Assembly (NCBI GenBank): GCA_011620245.1
Contig: WOZN01000403.1
Span: 1-10,724, forward strand
DNA: 10,724 nucleotides
From: Acidovorax sp.
GTDB taxonomy: Bacteria; Pseudomonadota; Gammaproteobacteria; Burkholderiales; Burkholderiaceae_C
Direction of reading: 5' to 3'
The notes under the pieces were generated by a model, which was not told the DNA's origin, did not search any database, and worked only from the letters and a program-made list of their open reading frames with translations. Numbering within the stretch: position 1 is the first letter of the stretch; each line of letters begins with the position of its first letter. Positions 1 to 7,119 of this stretch are shown piece after piece. The translations under genes and the position numbers were made by a program.

Positions 1-99
1 CTCGTTGTTGCAAATGCTCGCCATAGCCCAAGCTATGACTGCGCTTTGCGCCTAGAGCGAACTTGTTTTGGCGCGCCGCTCGGCCACGCTCAAAAAACT
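1..99. other. Left-edge sequence with no recognised gene
   Basis: No coding sequence is recognised here. A plus-strand frame from an ATG at 46 runs into the hydrolase remnant that follows, but its first 20 or so residues do not look like the N-terminus of that family, so the homologous part probably begins only near 100-110. The stretch contains a small inverted repeat (22-37). It may be the joint where the hydrolase gene lost its 5' end, or the edge of an unseen neighbour to the left. Confidence 0.4.
22..37. repeat. Short inverted repeat, 6-bp arms
   Basis: CATAGC at 22-27 and GCTATG at 32-37 are exact reverse complements around a 4-base CCAA spacer. No T-run follows on either strand, so it is not a convincing intrinsic terminator. 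It could be an operator half-site pair or part of a dispersed intergenic repeat. Six base pairs can also occur by chance. Confidence 0.35.
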
Positions 100-553
100 C
101 TCAGCCTCTATGACCATGGCAGCGGCAAGGCCTCCGCGGCATCCGCAGACCGCGTGCTGGATGCCCCGCGCAGTGGCGGCCTGACCGTCGCCTGGGTGCT
201 GGAAACCCATGCGCACGCCTATCATCTGAGCACGGCCCGCTACATCCGGCAGCGTACTGGTGCCCAGGTTGCCATCGGTGAGCATATCCGCGACGCGCAG
301 ACGATCTTCCGCCCGGGCTTCAACTTCGACGATATGTCAGGCGACGGCAGCGAGTTCGATCGCCTTCTCAAGGACGGAGAAACCCTCAGGATAGGATGCG
401 TTCGTCGCGATGCGCCAACAGCGCGACGCCACCCTGGCGGTACCCACAATGCTGCTGCCGTCGATCCAGGTCAACACCCGGGTTGGCCAACTCCCCCGCG
501 CCGAATCCAACGGCGTGCATTACCTCAAGATCCCCATCCGGATGGCCGCGTGA
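100..553 (+). pseudogene. Decayed MBL-fold hydrolase (persulfide dioxygenase/Blh-like)
   Basis: This is a remnant of a metallo-beta-lactamase-fold hydrolase of the glyoxalase II/persulfide dioxygenase-like type, normally close to 290 residues. From about 109 to 394 the frame gives a typical N-terminal half: LTVAWVLETHAHA, then the RYIRQRTGAQVAIGEHI strand and an NFDDMSGDG segment ending in GETLRIG. From 395 the homology jumps to another frame, giving DAFVAMR, then RDATLAVPTMLLPSIQ, NGVHYLKIPIRMA and a TGA at 551-553, which is the usual C-terminal tail of these proteins. The 100 or more residues between, which carry the other zinc ligands (the TPGHT, GDT and CHDY-type motifs), are missing. The first metal motif reads HAHAYH instead of HxHxDH because codon 220-222 is TAT. 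The N-terminus also appears lost. It is very unlikely to be functional. It lies 44 nt upstream of cydD on the same strand. Confidence 0.8.
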
Positions 554-597
554 ACTCCAGGATGGACGACACAGCCCCAAGCAAGGTTCGCTGAGCC

Positions 598-2343
598 ATG
601 GCACCGCCGGACAGGACGCTCACAACCGGGTCTCGGCCGACGTCGGACTTGCAGCTTGATGCGGCCTGCCTGATCCATGCGGTCAGCCCGCTGCTGTGGC
701 TGCCGCAGGCGGCGTTGCTCGCGCTGGGCGTGTCCCGCCTGCACAATGGCGCGGGGCTGAACGGTGTCTTGTGGCCCGCAGCGGGCATCGTGCTGGCAGG
801 CATGCTGCGCGCCTGGCTGGAGGCGTGGAGCGCTGGGCGCATGTTCGATACGGCCCGCGAGCACCTCAGCCACTGGCGCGACCGCTCCATCGCTGCAATG
901 GCGGCGCGTTCTCCGCTGGACCGGGCCCGCGTGCACGCCGGTGCCGCCGCGAGTGCACTGGCAGAGCAGGCCGAGGCGATGCTGCCCTGGCAGACGCGCT
1001 ACCGCGGCGCCACCTGGCGCGTGCGCATCATGCCGGCGCTGATTCTGCTGCCCGTGGCCTGGTATTCCTGGGCCGCCGCAGCCGTGCTCGTGCTGGCGGC
1101 GCCGCTGATCCCCATGTTCATGGTGATCGTGGGCTGGCGGGCCAGAGCCGCCAGCGAGGCCCAGTGGCTGCAGATGGGCAGCATGAATGCGTTCCTGCTC
1201 GATCGCCTGCGTGGCTTGCCGACGCTGCGCGCACTGGGCAGCGTCGATGCCACGGCGCGCCGCCTGCGCGCCAGCGCCGAGGATCTGCGCCAACGCACCA
1301 TGCACGTGCTGCGCATCGCATTCCTGTCATCGGCGGTGCTGGAGCTGTTCGCGGCGCTGGGTGTTGCGATGGTGGCCGCCTACGTCGGGTTCCATCTGCT
1401 GGGGCACCTGGATTTCGGTGCCTGGGGCCGGCGTCTCAGCCTTGCGCAAGGCCTGTTCGTCCTGTTGCTGGCCCCCGCCTTCTTCGAGCCCTTGAGGGAA
1501 TTGGCCTCGGTCTGGCATGACCGGGCTGCTGGCATGGCAGCAATGGATGCCCTGGACCAGCTCAACGCCGACGGGTTGCCATTGCCGGGCGAGGCATCAC
1601 CGAATCAGGCTACGCAGGGGGCTTCGGCCGTGCCACCGCAAGAAGATGGCACGCCAGTTCGTCCGCCACGTGTCAAGGTTCAAGACCTTGCGTTCGCGTT
1701 TCCTGGCGAGACATCCGTTTTCCGGGACTTTGCGCTGGATGTGAAGCCCGGTGAGCATGTCGCCCTGGTGGGCGGCAGTGGAACCGGAAAGACCGTCCTG
1801 ATGTCGCTGCTGGCCGGATTGCTGCCCGCTTCGGAGGGCCGCATCGACATCGGCGGCACCGCGCTGACCGCCGAAACGGCACGCCGGCTGCGCGCCCGCA
1901 TGGCCTGGATGGGGCAGCGACCGCATGTGTTTTCCGGGTCGGTCCAGCACAACGTCGCCCTCGGGCGAACGGGCGTGGGGAGCATGCAAGTGCACCGGGC
2001 GATCCAATGGGCGCAGCTCGACCAGGTGGCTCAGGCCCATCCCGGAACGTCACTCGGAGAAGGCGGCATGGGCCTGTCGGGAGGCGAAGCCGCGCGTCTG
2101 GCGCTTGCCCGCCTGGCCGCCGCACCGCGTGCCGACCTGCTGCTGGCGGACGAGCCGACCGCGCATCTGGACACCGAAACCGCCGAACAGGTCATCGAAT
2201 CCCTCGTGGCCCTGGCCCAGGGGCGCACCCTGATCGTGGCCACCCACGACCCGGTGCTCGCCGCGCGCATGGACCGCGTGGTGCACCTTGCTGCGCCGGT
2301 CGATGCCGCGCAGCCCGTCCCGGGAGGATGGTATGGCGCATAG
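598..2343 (+). CDS. cydD: CydD, ABC exporter subunit for cytochrome bd assembly
   Basis: A 581-residue inner-membrane half-transporter that pairs with CydC. In E. coli the CydDC dimer is required for cytochrome bd maturation and has been linked to export of glutathione/cysteine and to heme handling. The N-terminal membrane domain has hydrophobic segments near residues 28-47, 55-75, 143-180, 240-268 and 283-300, including the family-typical AFLSSAVLELFAALGVA and FFEPLRELA stretches. The ATPase domain is complete: Walker A GGSGTGKT at 392-399 (Lys398), signature LSGGE at 493-497, Walker B Asp518 with catalytic Glu519, and H-loop His550. The signature is LSGGE rather than LSGGQ. The ATG at 598 has only a weak AAGG upstream (583-586). 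An in-frame ATG at 562 is cut off by a TGA at 592-594, so 598 is the first usable ATG. The gene overlaps cydC by 11 nt, which suggests translational coupling in a cydDCABX operon. Confidence 0.93.
   Translation: MAPPDRTLTTGSRPTSDLQLDAACLIHAVSPLLWLPQAALLALGVSRLHNGAGLNGVLWPAAGIVLAGMLRAWLEAWSAGRMFDTAREHLSHWRDRSIAAMAARSPLDRARVHAGAAASALAEQAEAMLPWQTRYRGATWRVRIMPALILLPVAWYSWAAAAVLVLAAPLIPMFMVIVGWRARAASEAQWLQMGSMNAFLLDRLRGLPTLRALGSVDATARRLRASAEDLRQRTMHVLRIAFLSSAVLELFAALGVAMVAAYVGFHLLGHLDFGAWGRRLSLAQGLFVLLLAPAFFEPLRELASVWHDRAAGMAAMDALDQLNADGLPLPGEASPNQATQGASAVPPQEDGTPVRPPRVKVQDLAFAFPGETSVFRDFALDVKPGEHVALVGGSGTGKTVLMSLLAGLLPASEGRIDIGGTALTAETARRLRARMAWMGQRPHVFSGSVQHNVALGRTGVGSMQVHRAIQWAQLDQVAQAHPGTSLGEGGMGLSGGEAARLALARLAAAPRADLLLADEPTAHLDTETAEQVIESLVALAQGRTLIVATHDPVLAARMDRVVHLAAPVDAAQPVPGGWYGA
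2322..2327 (+). promoter_or_regulatory. Ribosome binding site of cydC
   Basis: GGGAGG lies 5 nt before the ATG at 2333, inside the end of cydD. It decides the cydC start in favour of 2333 over the in-frame ATG at 2288, which has no such site and would add 15 residues unlike CydC. Confidence 0.75.
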
Positions 2344-4045
2344 AGCCGCCGCAGCACCGGCCCTGCTGCCCGCGCTGCGGGCCATGTTCGCCGGGTCTTC
2401 TCGTCGCATGGCCCTGGGCGCTGCGCTGGCGGCGCTGACCGTCCTCACGGGCATGGGCCTGCTGGGCCTGTCGGGCTGGTTCATCGCCGCCACGGCGATC
2501 GCAGGACTGCAAGTGGCCAGCGCCCTGGTGTTCGACGTCTTCGCACCATCGGCCGGAATCCGCCTGCTGGCGCTGGGGCGCACCGCTACGCGCTATGGCG
2601 AGCGGCTCATCACACACGATGCCACGCTCGCCGCGCTGGCACAGCTACGCGAGCGCCTGTTTCGGGGTTGGGCGGGCGCAGGGAACATCCGGGATCTCTT
2701 GCGCCGCCCGGCCCGGGCGCTGTTCCGCCTGACCAGCGACCTCGACGCCCTGGAATCCCTCTATCTTCGCCTGCTGGTGCCGGCCAGCGCGGCGCTGGGT
2801 GCCACGGTCCTTGGCACCGTGGTGCTCGGCACCATGGCCCCTTGGCTCGGTATCGCGCTGGGGGCGTGGATGCTGGCCGTCGGCGCCGCCGTGGCTGCTG
2901 GACTGCTCCTTCGCTCGCGTCTGCCCGCCGTGCGCCGCGCGCTGATCACCGAGCGCCTGCGCGCCCAGGCCGTGGACCTGGTGTCCGGCCAGACCGAGCT
3001 GGTCATGGCCGGCCGCATGGCGAGCCACCGCGATGCGCTGCAACGCACAGACCGTCGTCTGGCGCGTGCAGACCGGCATTTGCACCGCCTGGACGTGGCG
3101 GCTGGCGCGGTCTATGGTGTGGCCGGCAGTCTTACGTTGGCCCTCGTGCTGCTCGGGGTTGGCGTGCTGGTCGATCAAGGCCGGCTCGGAACCGCTGGCG
3201 CAACGCTGGCCTTGTTGATCGCGCTGAGCGCGATGGAGCCGTTCGCCGCGCTCAGGCGAGGCGCGCTGGAGGCCGGGCGCACGTGGCTGGCGGCGCGACG
3301 GCTGTCACCGTATTGCGGCGTGTCTCAACAGGATCAGCAGGCATCCCTGCCTGCCCAGGCTCCCGAGCCGGGATATGCGATCTGCCTGAGACAGGTGTCC
3401 GCGCGCTACCCCGACAGCCCCGTGGACGCTCTGCAGTCGTTCACTTTGACATTGGCCGCCGGAGAGCGGGTCGCCGTGGTCGGACCCAGCGGTGCCGGCA
3501 AGTCGACGCTGATGGCCTTGGCCGCCGGCGAGCTACCCCCTCGGCAGGGAACCATCCGGACATTGCCCTATGCGTGGCTGAGCCAGCGCACCGATCTTTT
3601 CCAGGACAGCCTGCGCGACAACCTGCTGCTGGCCGACGCCGATGCCGACGACGACGCCCTCTGGCGCGCGCTCGGGTCAGCAGGGCTCGCCTCCGAGGTA
3701 CGAGCCCTGCACGCCGGGCTGGACACCCGGCTCGGTGAAGGTGGACTGGGCCTGTCCGGCGGACAAGCACGCCGCCTGGCGCTCGCGCGATTGCTGCTTC
3801 AACCCCACCCCTTGTGGCTGCTTGACGAGCCCACCGAAGGGCTGGACGCCATCACGGCTGCCGACGTGCTGGCGCGGCTCCATGCGCTGGGCGCGGGGCG
3901 CGCCTGGCTGATGGCCACGCACCTGCGGCGCGAGGCGGCGCTGGCCGACCGCCTGCTGGTACTGCGCGGCGGCCGGATCGACGCCGAATTTCCGCGCGGC
4001 AGCGCCGGCTTCGAAACGACGTTGGCCGCCTTGCGCCCCGACTGA
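2333..4045 (+). CDS. cydC: CydC, ABC exporter partner of CydD
   Basis: A 570-residue half-transporter that forms the CydDC heterodimer in the inner membrane. Family hallmarks in the membrane domain are GLLGLSGWFIAATAIAG at about residues 42-58 and the block FDVFAPSAGIRLLALGRTA followed by TRYGERL at about 67-92. Further hydrophobic stretches lie near 146-194 and 258-300. The nucleotide-binding domain is intact: Walker A GPSGAGKS at 384-391 (Lys390), signature LSGGQ at 474-478, Walker B Asp498/Glu499 in LLDEPTEGLD, and H-loop His530. The start at 2333 is chosen because of the GGGAGG site 5 nt upstream and the 11-nt overlap with cydD. It ends 44 nt before cydA with no terminator-like hairpin between them, so read-through into the oxidase genes is likely. 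The substrate of CydDC is still debated in the literature (thiols versus heme); the sequence cannot settle it. Confidence 0.93.
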   Translation: MAHRAAAAPALLPALRAMFAGSSRRMALGAALAALTVLTGMGLLGLSGWFIAATAIAGLQVASALVFDVFAPSAGIRLLALGRTATRYGERLITHDATLAALAQLRERLFRGWAGAGNIRDLLRRPARALFRLTSDLDALESLYLRLLVPASAALGATVLGTVVLGTMAPWLGIALGAWMLAVGAAVAAGLLLRSRLPAVRRALITERLRAQAVDLVSGQTELVMAGRMASHRDALQRTDRRLARADRHLHRLDVAAGAVYGVAGSLTLALVLLGVGVLVDQGRLGTAGATLALLIALSAMEPFAALRRGALEAGRTWLAARRLSPYCGVSQQDQQASLPAQAPEPGYAICLRQVSARYPDSPVDALQSFTLTLAAGERVAVVGPSGAGKSTLMALAAGELPPRQGTIRTLPYAWLSQRTDLFQDSLRDNLLLADADADDDALWRALGSAGLASEVRALHAGLDTRLGEGGLGLSGGQARRLALARLLLQPHPLWLLDEPTEGLDAITAADVLARLHALGAGRAWLMATHLRREAALADRLLVLRGGRIDAEFPRGSAGFETTLAALRPD

Positions 4046-4089
4046 TCTTTTCAAGCACACATGATTTCACATCGATAGAGGAACCCACC

Positions 4090-5676
4090 ATGGACTTTGA
4101 CATCGTCAGCCTGTCGCGATTGCAGTTCGCGATCACGGCGCTCTACCACTTTCTTTTCGTACCGCTGACGCTGGGCCTGTCCATCGTGATCGGCATCATG
4201 GAGACGGTCTACGTGATGACGGGCCGGACCATCTGGCGCGACATGACCAAGTTCTGGGGCGTGCTGTTCGGCATCAACTTCGCCATGGGCGTGGCCACGG
4301 GCATCGTGATGGAGTTCCAGTTCGGCATGAACTGGAGCTACTACAGCCACTATGTGGGCGACATCTTCGGCGCGCCGCTCGCCTTGGAGGGGCTGATGGC
4401 CTTCTTCCTGGAAGCGACCTTCGTCGGCCTGTTCTTCTTCGGCTGGGACCGGCTTTCCAAAGTCGGGCATCTGGTGGTCACCTGGTGCGTGGCGCTGGGC
4501 TCGAACTTCTCGGCGCTGTGGATCCTGATCGCCAACGGCTGGATGCAGAACCCGGTCGGCGCGCAGTTCAACCCGCAGACCATGCGCATGGAGATGACGG
4601 ACTTCTTCGCCGTGCTCACCAACCCGGTGGCGCAGGCCAAGTTCGTGCACACCGTCTCGGCCGGCTACGTGACGGCCGCCATCTTCGTGCTCGGCGTGTC
4701 GGCCTGGTACGTTCTCAAGGGGCGGCACCTGCAGCTGGCCAAGCGCTCGATGACCGTGGCCGCCTCCTTCGGCCTCGCCTCGGCGCTGTCTGTGGTGGTG
4801 CTGGGCGACCAAAGCGGCTACCTGTCCACCGAGCACCAGAAGATGAAGCTGGCCGCCATCGAAGCGATGTGGAAGACCGAGCCCGCGCCGGCCGCGTTCA
4901 CCGCCTTCGGCTTTCCCGACCAGGCGGCGCGCGAGACGCACTATGCAGTGCACATCCCGTGGGCCATGGGGCTGATCGGCACACGTTCGCTGACCACCGA
5001 GATCCCTGGCATCAACGAGTTGGTCGCGCGTGTGGAGACGCATATCCGGGACGGCATCGTGGCCTACGACGCCCTGCAGCAGATCCGCGCCGCGAAAGGT
5101 GGCGCGGGCGTCCCGCCCCAGGCGCAGGCCGCTTTCGAGGAGCATGGGCATACGCTGGGCTATGCGCTGCTGCTCAAGCGCCATGTGGACGACCCGCGCC
5201 AGGCCACGCCGCAGCAGATATCCCAGGCCGCACGGGATACCGTTCCGCAGGTGGCGCCGTTGTTCTGGACATTCCGGCTGATGGTCGGCCTGGGCTTCTT
5301 CTTCATCGTGCTGACCGGCACGTTCTTCTGGCTTTCGGCCCGGCGCAAGCTGGATGCGCACCGATGGCTGCTCAATGTCGCCGTGTGGTCCATCCCCTTG
5401 CCATGGATCGCCGCCGAATGTGGCTGGATCGTGTCCGAACTGGGACGCCAGCCCTGGGTCATCGAAGGCGTTCTGCCGACGGCCGTGGCTGTCTCGAACC
5501 TGGGCGCATCGACCGTGCTGCTCACCATCGCCGGCTTCGTCGCGATCTACACCGTCCTGCTCGTCATCGAGATGAAGCTGATGCTCAAGGCGATCCGCAA
5601 AGGCCCCGATGACCATGCTCCGGCCCGCATCGAAGGTCGGCCCGCCGCCTCGGCCGACTTGGCGCCTGCACAGTAA
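4090..5676 (+). CDS. cydA: Cytochrome bd ubiquinol oxidase subunit I
   Basis: A 528-residue integral membrane subunit that oxidises quinol and carries all three hemes of cytochrome bd, reducing oxygen to water at the inner membrane. Residues seen, with E. coli equivalents: His20 (His19, heme d), His187 and Met398 (His186/Met393, heme b558), Glu450 (Glu445, heme b595) just before the GRQPW motif at 452-456, and Glu100/Glu108 (Glu99/Glu107, proton path). Lys253 and Glu258 of the quinol-binding Q-loop match Lys252/Glu257. The Q-loop is full length, as in the E. coli-type long form, and similarity to E. coli CydA runs end to end, so it is not a cyanide-insensitive CioA-type short form. AGAGGA at 4077-4082 sits 7 nt before the ATG. 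A 20-nt gap leads to cydB. No FNR- or ArcA-like site is evident in the 44 nt upstream. Confidence 0.97.
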   Translation: MDFDIVSLSRLQFAITALYHFLFVPLTLGLSIVIGIMETVYVMTGRTIWRDMTKFWGVLFGINFAMGVATGIVMEFQFGMNWSYYSHYVGDIFGAPLALEGLMAFFLEATFVGLFFFGWDRLSKVGHLVVTWCVALGSNFSALWILIANGWMQNPVGAQFNPQTMRMEMTDFFAVLTNPVAQAKFVHTVSAGYVTAAIFVLGVSAWYVLKGRHLQLAKRSMTVAASFGLASALSVVVLGDQSGYLSTEHQKMKLAAIEAMWKTEPAPAAFTAFGFPDQAARETHYAVHIPWAMGLIGTRSLTTEIPGINELVARVETHIRDGIVAYDALQQIRAAKGGAGVPPQAQAAFEEHGHTLGYALLLKRHVDDPRQATPQQISQAARDTVPQVAPLFWTFRLMVGLGFFFIVLTGTFFWLSARRKLDAHRWLLNVAVWSIPLPWIAAECGWIVSELGRQPWVIEGVLPTAVAVSNLGASTVLLTIAGFVAIYTVLLVIEMKLMLKAIRKGPDDHAPARIEGRPAASADLAPAQ

Positions 5677-5696
5677 CACCCCAAGGAGAAACGAAC

Positions 5697-6851
5697 ATGA
5701 TCCTGCACGAACTGATCTCCTACGATGTCCTGCGCCTGATCTGGTGGGCGCTGCTGGGGGTGCTGCTGACCGGCTTTGCCCTTACCGATGGTTTCGACCT
5801 GGGCACCGGAACGCTGCTGCCTTTCGTGGCGCGCAGCGACATCGAGCGCCGTGTCGTCATCAACACCATCGGCCCGGTCTGGGAGGGCAACCAGGTCTGG
5901 CTGATCCTCGGCGGGGGCGCCATCTTCGCGGCCTGGCCGCAGCTCTACGCGGTCTCGTTCTCGGGCTTCTACCTGGCGATGTTCGCGATCCTCGTCGCGC
6001 TCATCCTGCGGCCAGCGGCCTTCAAGTTCCGCAGCAAGCGCGAAGAGCCGGCATGGCGCAGCCGCTGGGACTGGGTCTTGTTCGTGGGTGGCTTCGTGCC
6101 CGCACTGATCTTCGGCGTGGCCATGGGCAACGTGCTGCAGGGCGTGCCGTTTCGCATCGAGGACGACATGCAGATCTTCTACGACGGCTCGTTCTTCGGG
6201 CTGCTCAACCCCTATGCCTTGCTCGCCGGCCTGGTTTCGGTCGCGATGCTGGTCATGCACGGCGCCGCCTGGCTGCAGCTCAAGACATCGGGCACCGTGG
6301 CTGAACGCGCGCGCCGTTTCGGGATCGTGGCGGCGCTTCTCACCACGGTGCTGTATGCGGTGGCGGGTGTGCTGCTGGCCTACTTCGTGACGGGGTATGC
6401 CATCACCAGCAGCATCGACACTTCAGGCGCCTCGAACCCTCTGCTCAAGAACGCCGTGGCGCGGGGCGGCGCCTGGTTCGCCAACTACGCCACCCATCCC
6501 GCGTTGTGGGTGGTGCCGGCGCTGGGTCTGGCCGGGCCGGTGATCGCGGCGCTCTGCCTGACCATGCGCCGGCCGCTGGCTGCGCTGCTCGCCGGCGGCA
6601 TCGGCATCGCCGGCATCATCGCCAGCGTGGGCGTGTCCATGTTCCCCTTCATCCTGCCCTCGTCGGTCAACCCGTCGGCGAGCCTGACCGTCTGGGACTC
6701 GTCGTCGAGTCACCTGACGCTGTTCATCATGCTCGTTTCGGCAGCCATCTTCATGCCCATCATCCTGGCGTACACCAGTTGGGTGTTCTCGGTCCTGCGC
6801 GGCAAGGTCGATCCCGAGGCCATCCAGGACGGCAAGGACCATGCGTACTGA
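5697..6851 (+). CDS. cydB: Cytochrome bd ubiquinol oxidase subunit II
   Basis: A 384-residue membrane subunit that pairs with CydA and stabilises the hemes; E. coli CydB is 379 residues. The start of the family is clear: a first helix near residues 12-30, then DGFDLG at 31-36 and the very conserved GPVWEGNQVWL at 59-69. Multiple hydrophobic helices continue to the end, including MFPFILPSS and the SSSHLTL stretch near the C-terminus. AAGGAG at 5683-5688 lies 8 nt before the ATG. It is followed after 31 nt by cydX, which supports a conventional CydABX enzyme. No truncation or unusual composition is seen. Confidence 0.97.
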   Translation: MILHELISYDVLRLIWWALLGVLLTGFALTDGFDLGTGTLLPFVARSDIERRVVINTIGPVWEGNQVWLILGGGAIFAAWPQLYAVSFSGFYLAMFAILVALILRPAAFKFRSKREEPAWRSRWDWVLFVGGFVPALIFGVAMGNVLQGVPFRIEDDMQIFYDGSFFGLLNPYALLAGLVSVAMLVMHGAAWLQLKTSGTVAERARRFGIVAALLTTVLYAVAGVLLAYFVTGYAITSSIDTSGASNPLLKNAVARGGAWFANYATHPALWVVPALGLAGPVIAALCLTMRRPLAALLAGGIGIAGIIASVGVSMFPFILPSSVNPSASLTVWDSSSSHLTLFIMLVSAAIFMPIILAYTSWVFSVLRGKVDPEAIQDGKDHAY

Positions 6852-6870
6852 CGCGCACACCATCATTCAT

Positions 6871-6874
6871 AGGA
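6871..6874 (+). promoter_or_regulatory. Ribosome binding site of cydX
   Basis: AGGA lies 8 nt before the ATG at 6883, supporting translation of this very short gene. Confidence 0.6.
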
Positions 6875-6882
6875 CATTGACC

Positions 6883-7011
6883 ATGTGGTATTTCGCCTGG
6901 ATTCTCGGTTTGCCCCTGGCAGCCGCCTTCGCCGTTCTCAATGCAATGTGGTTCGAGTTGATGGAGGACGAAGCGGTCCGGCGCGACCGCCTCGATCCCA
7001 AGGAGCCCTGA
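6883..7011 (+). CDS. cydX: CydX (YbgT-family) small cytochrome bd subunit
   Basis: A 42-residue protein starting MWYFAWILG, the family-typical opening of CydX/YbgT (E. coli CydX starts MWYFAWILGT and is 37 residues). A single transmembrane helix covers about residues 3-22 and is followed by a charged tail with acidic (ELMEDE) and basic (RRDR) patches. CydX binds CydA and is needed for stability and activity of the oxidase in E. coli. It lies 31 nt after cydB with its own AGGA site 8 nt upstream and is the last gene of the operon. It is short enough to be missed by length-filtered gene finding. The helix interior (LPLAAAFAVLNAMW) differs from the E. coli sequence, but the N-terminus makes the assignment firm. 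Confidence 0.92.
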   Translation: MWYFAWILGLPLAAAFAVLNAMWFELMEDEAVRRDRLDPKEP

Positions 7012-7085
7012 ACCGTACTGCGCGCCCCTCACAGCGGGGGCAACAGATGCAAGAACCTGTTCACGATCTGACAGCGCGCAAACCG

Positions 7086-7119
7086 CCGGCAGCCTGCCCT
7101 GTTCCGCTCAGGCTGGCGG
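7086..7119. terminator. Possible bidirectional terminator hairpin
   Basis: The arms 7086-7096 and 7109-7119 pair over 11 bp with one mismatch (7089/7116) around a 12-nt loop. The TGA of the minus-strand yejF (7110-7108) falls at the start of one arm and in the loop. The site lies between two convergent operons, where a shared terminator is expected. There is no T-run on the plus side and only a TTT shortly after the stem on the minus side, so it is not a classic intrinsic terminator. A smaller GCCCC/GGGGC pair (7024-7028 with 7037-7041) lies closer to cydX. Confidence 0.4.

Noticed and set aside
22..37. Inverted repeat as an intrinsic terminator
   Set aside because: The stem is only 6 bp and no T-run follows on either strand.
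520..1305. 261-residue minus-strand frame opposite cydD
   Set aside because: Low-complexity Gly/Arg/Gln/His-rich translation typical of antisense frames in GC-rich genes; cydD on the other strand is certain.
2288..2332. 15-codon N-terminal extension of cydC
   Set aside because: No ribosome site before 2288, and the added residues do not look like CydC; the GGGAGG before 2333 marks the start.
4046..4089. Possible FNR-type operator or promoter before cydA
   Set aside because: No TTGAT-N4-ATCAA-like sequence or convincing -35/-10 pair is present in these 44 nt.
4051..5679. 542-residue open frame on the minus strand covering all of cydA
   Set aside because: It is a shadow of the strongly biased codon use of cydA: rich in His, Arg, Gln and Glu, with no recognisable domain, and directly antisense to a gene with all known functional residues.
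5547..6260. 237-residue minus-strand frame opposite the end of cydA and start of cydB
   Set aside because: Crosses two well-supported genes on the other strand and has no domain signature.
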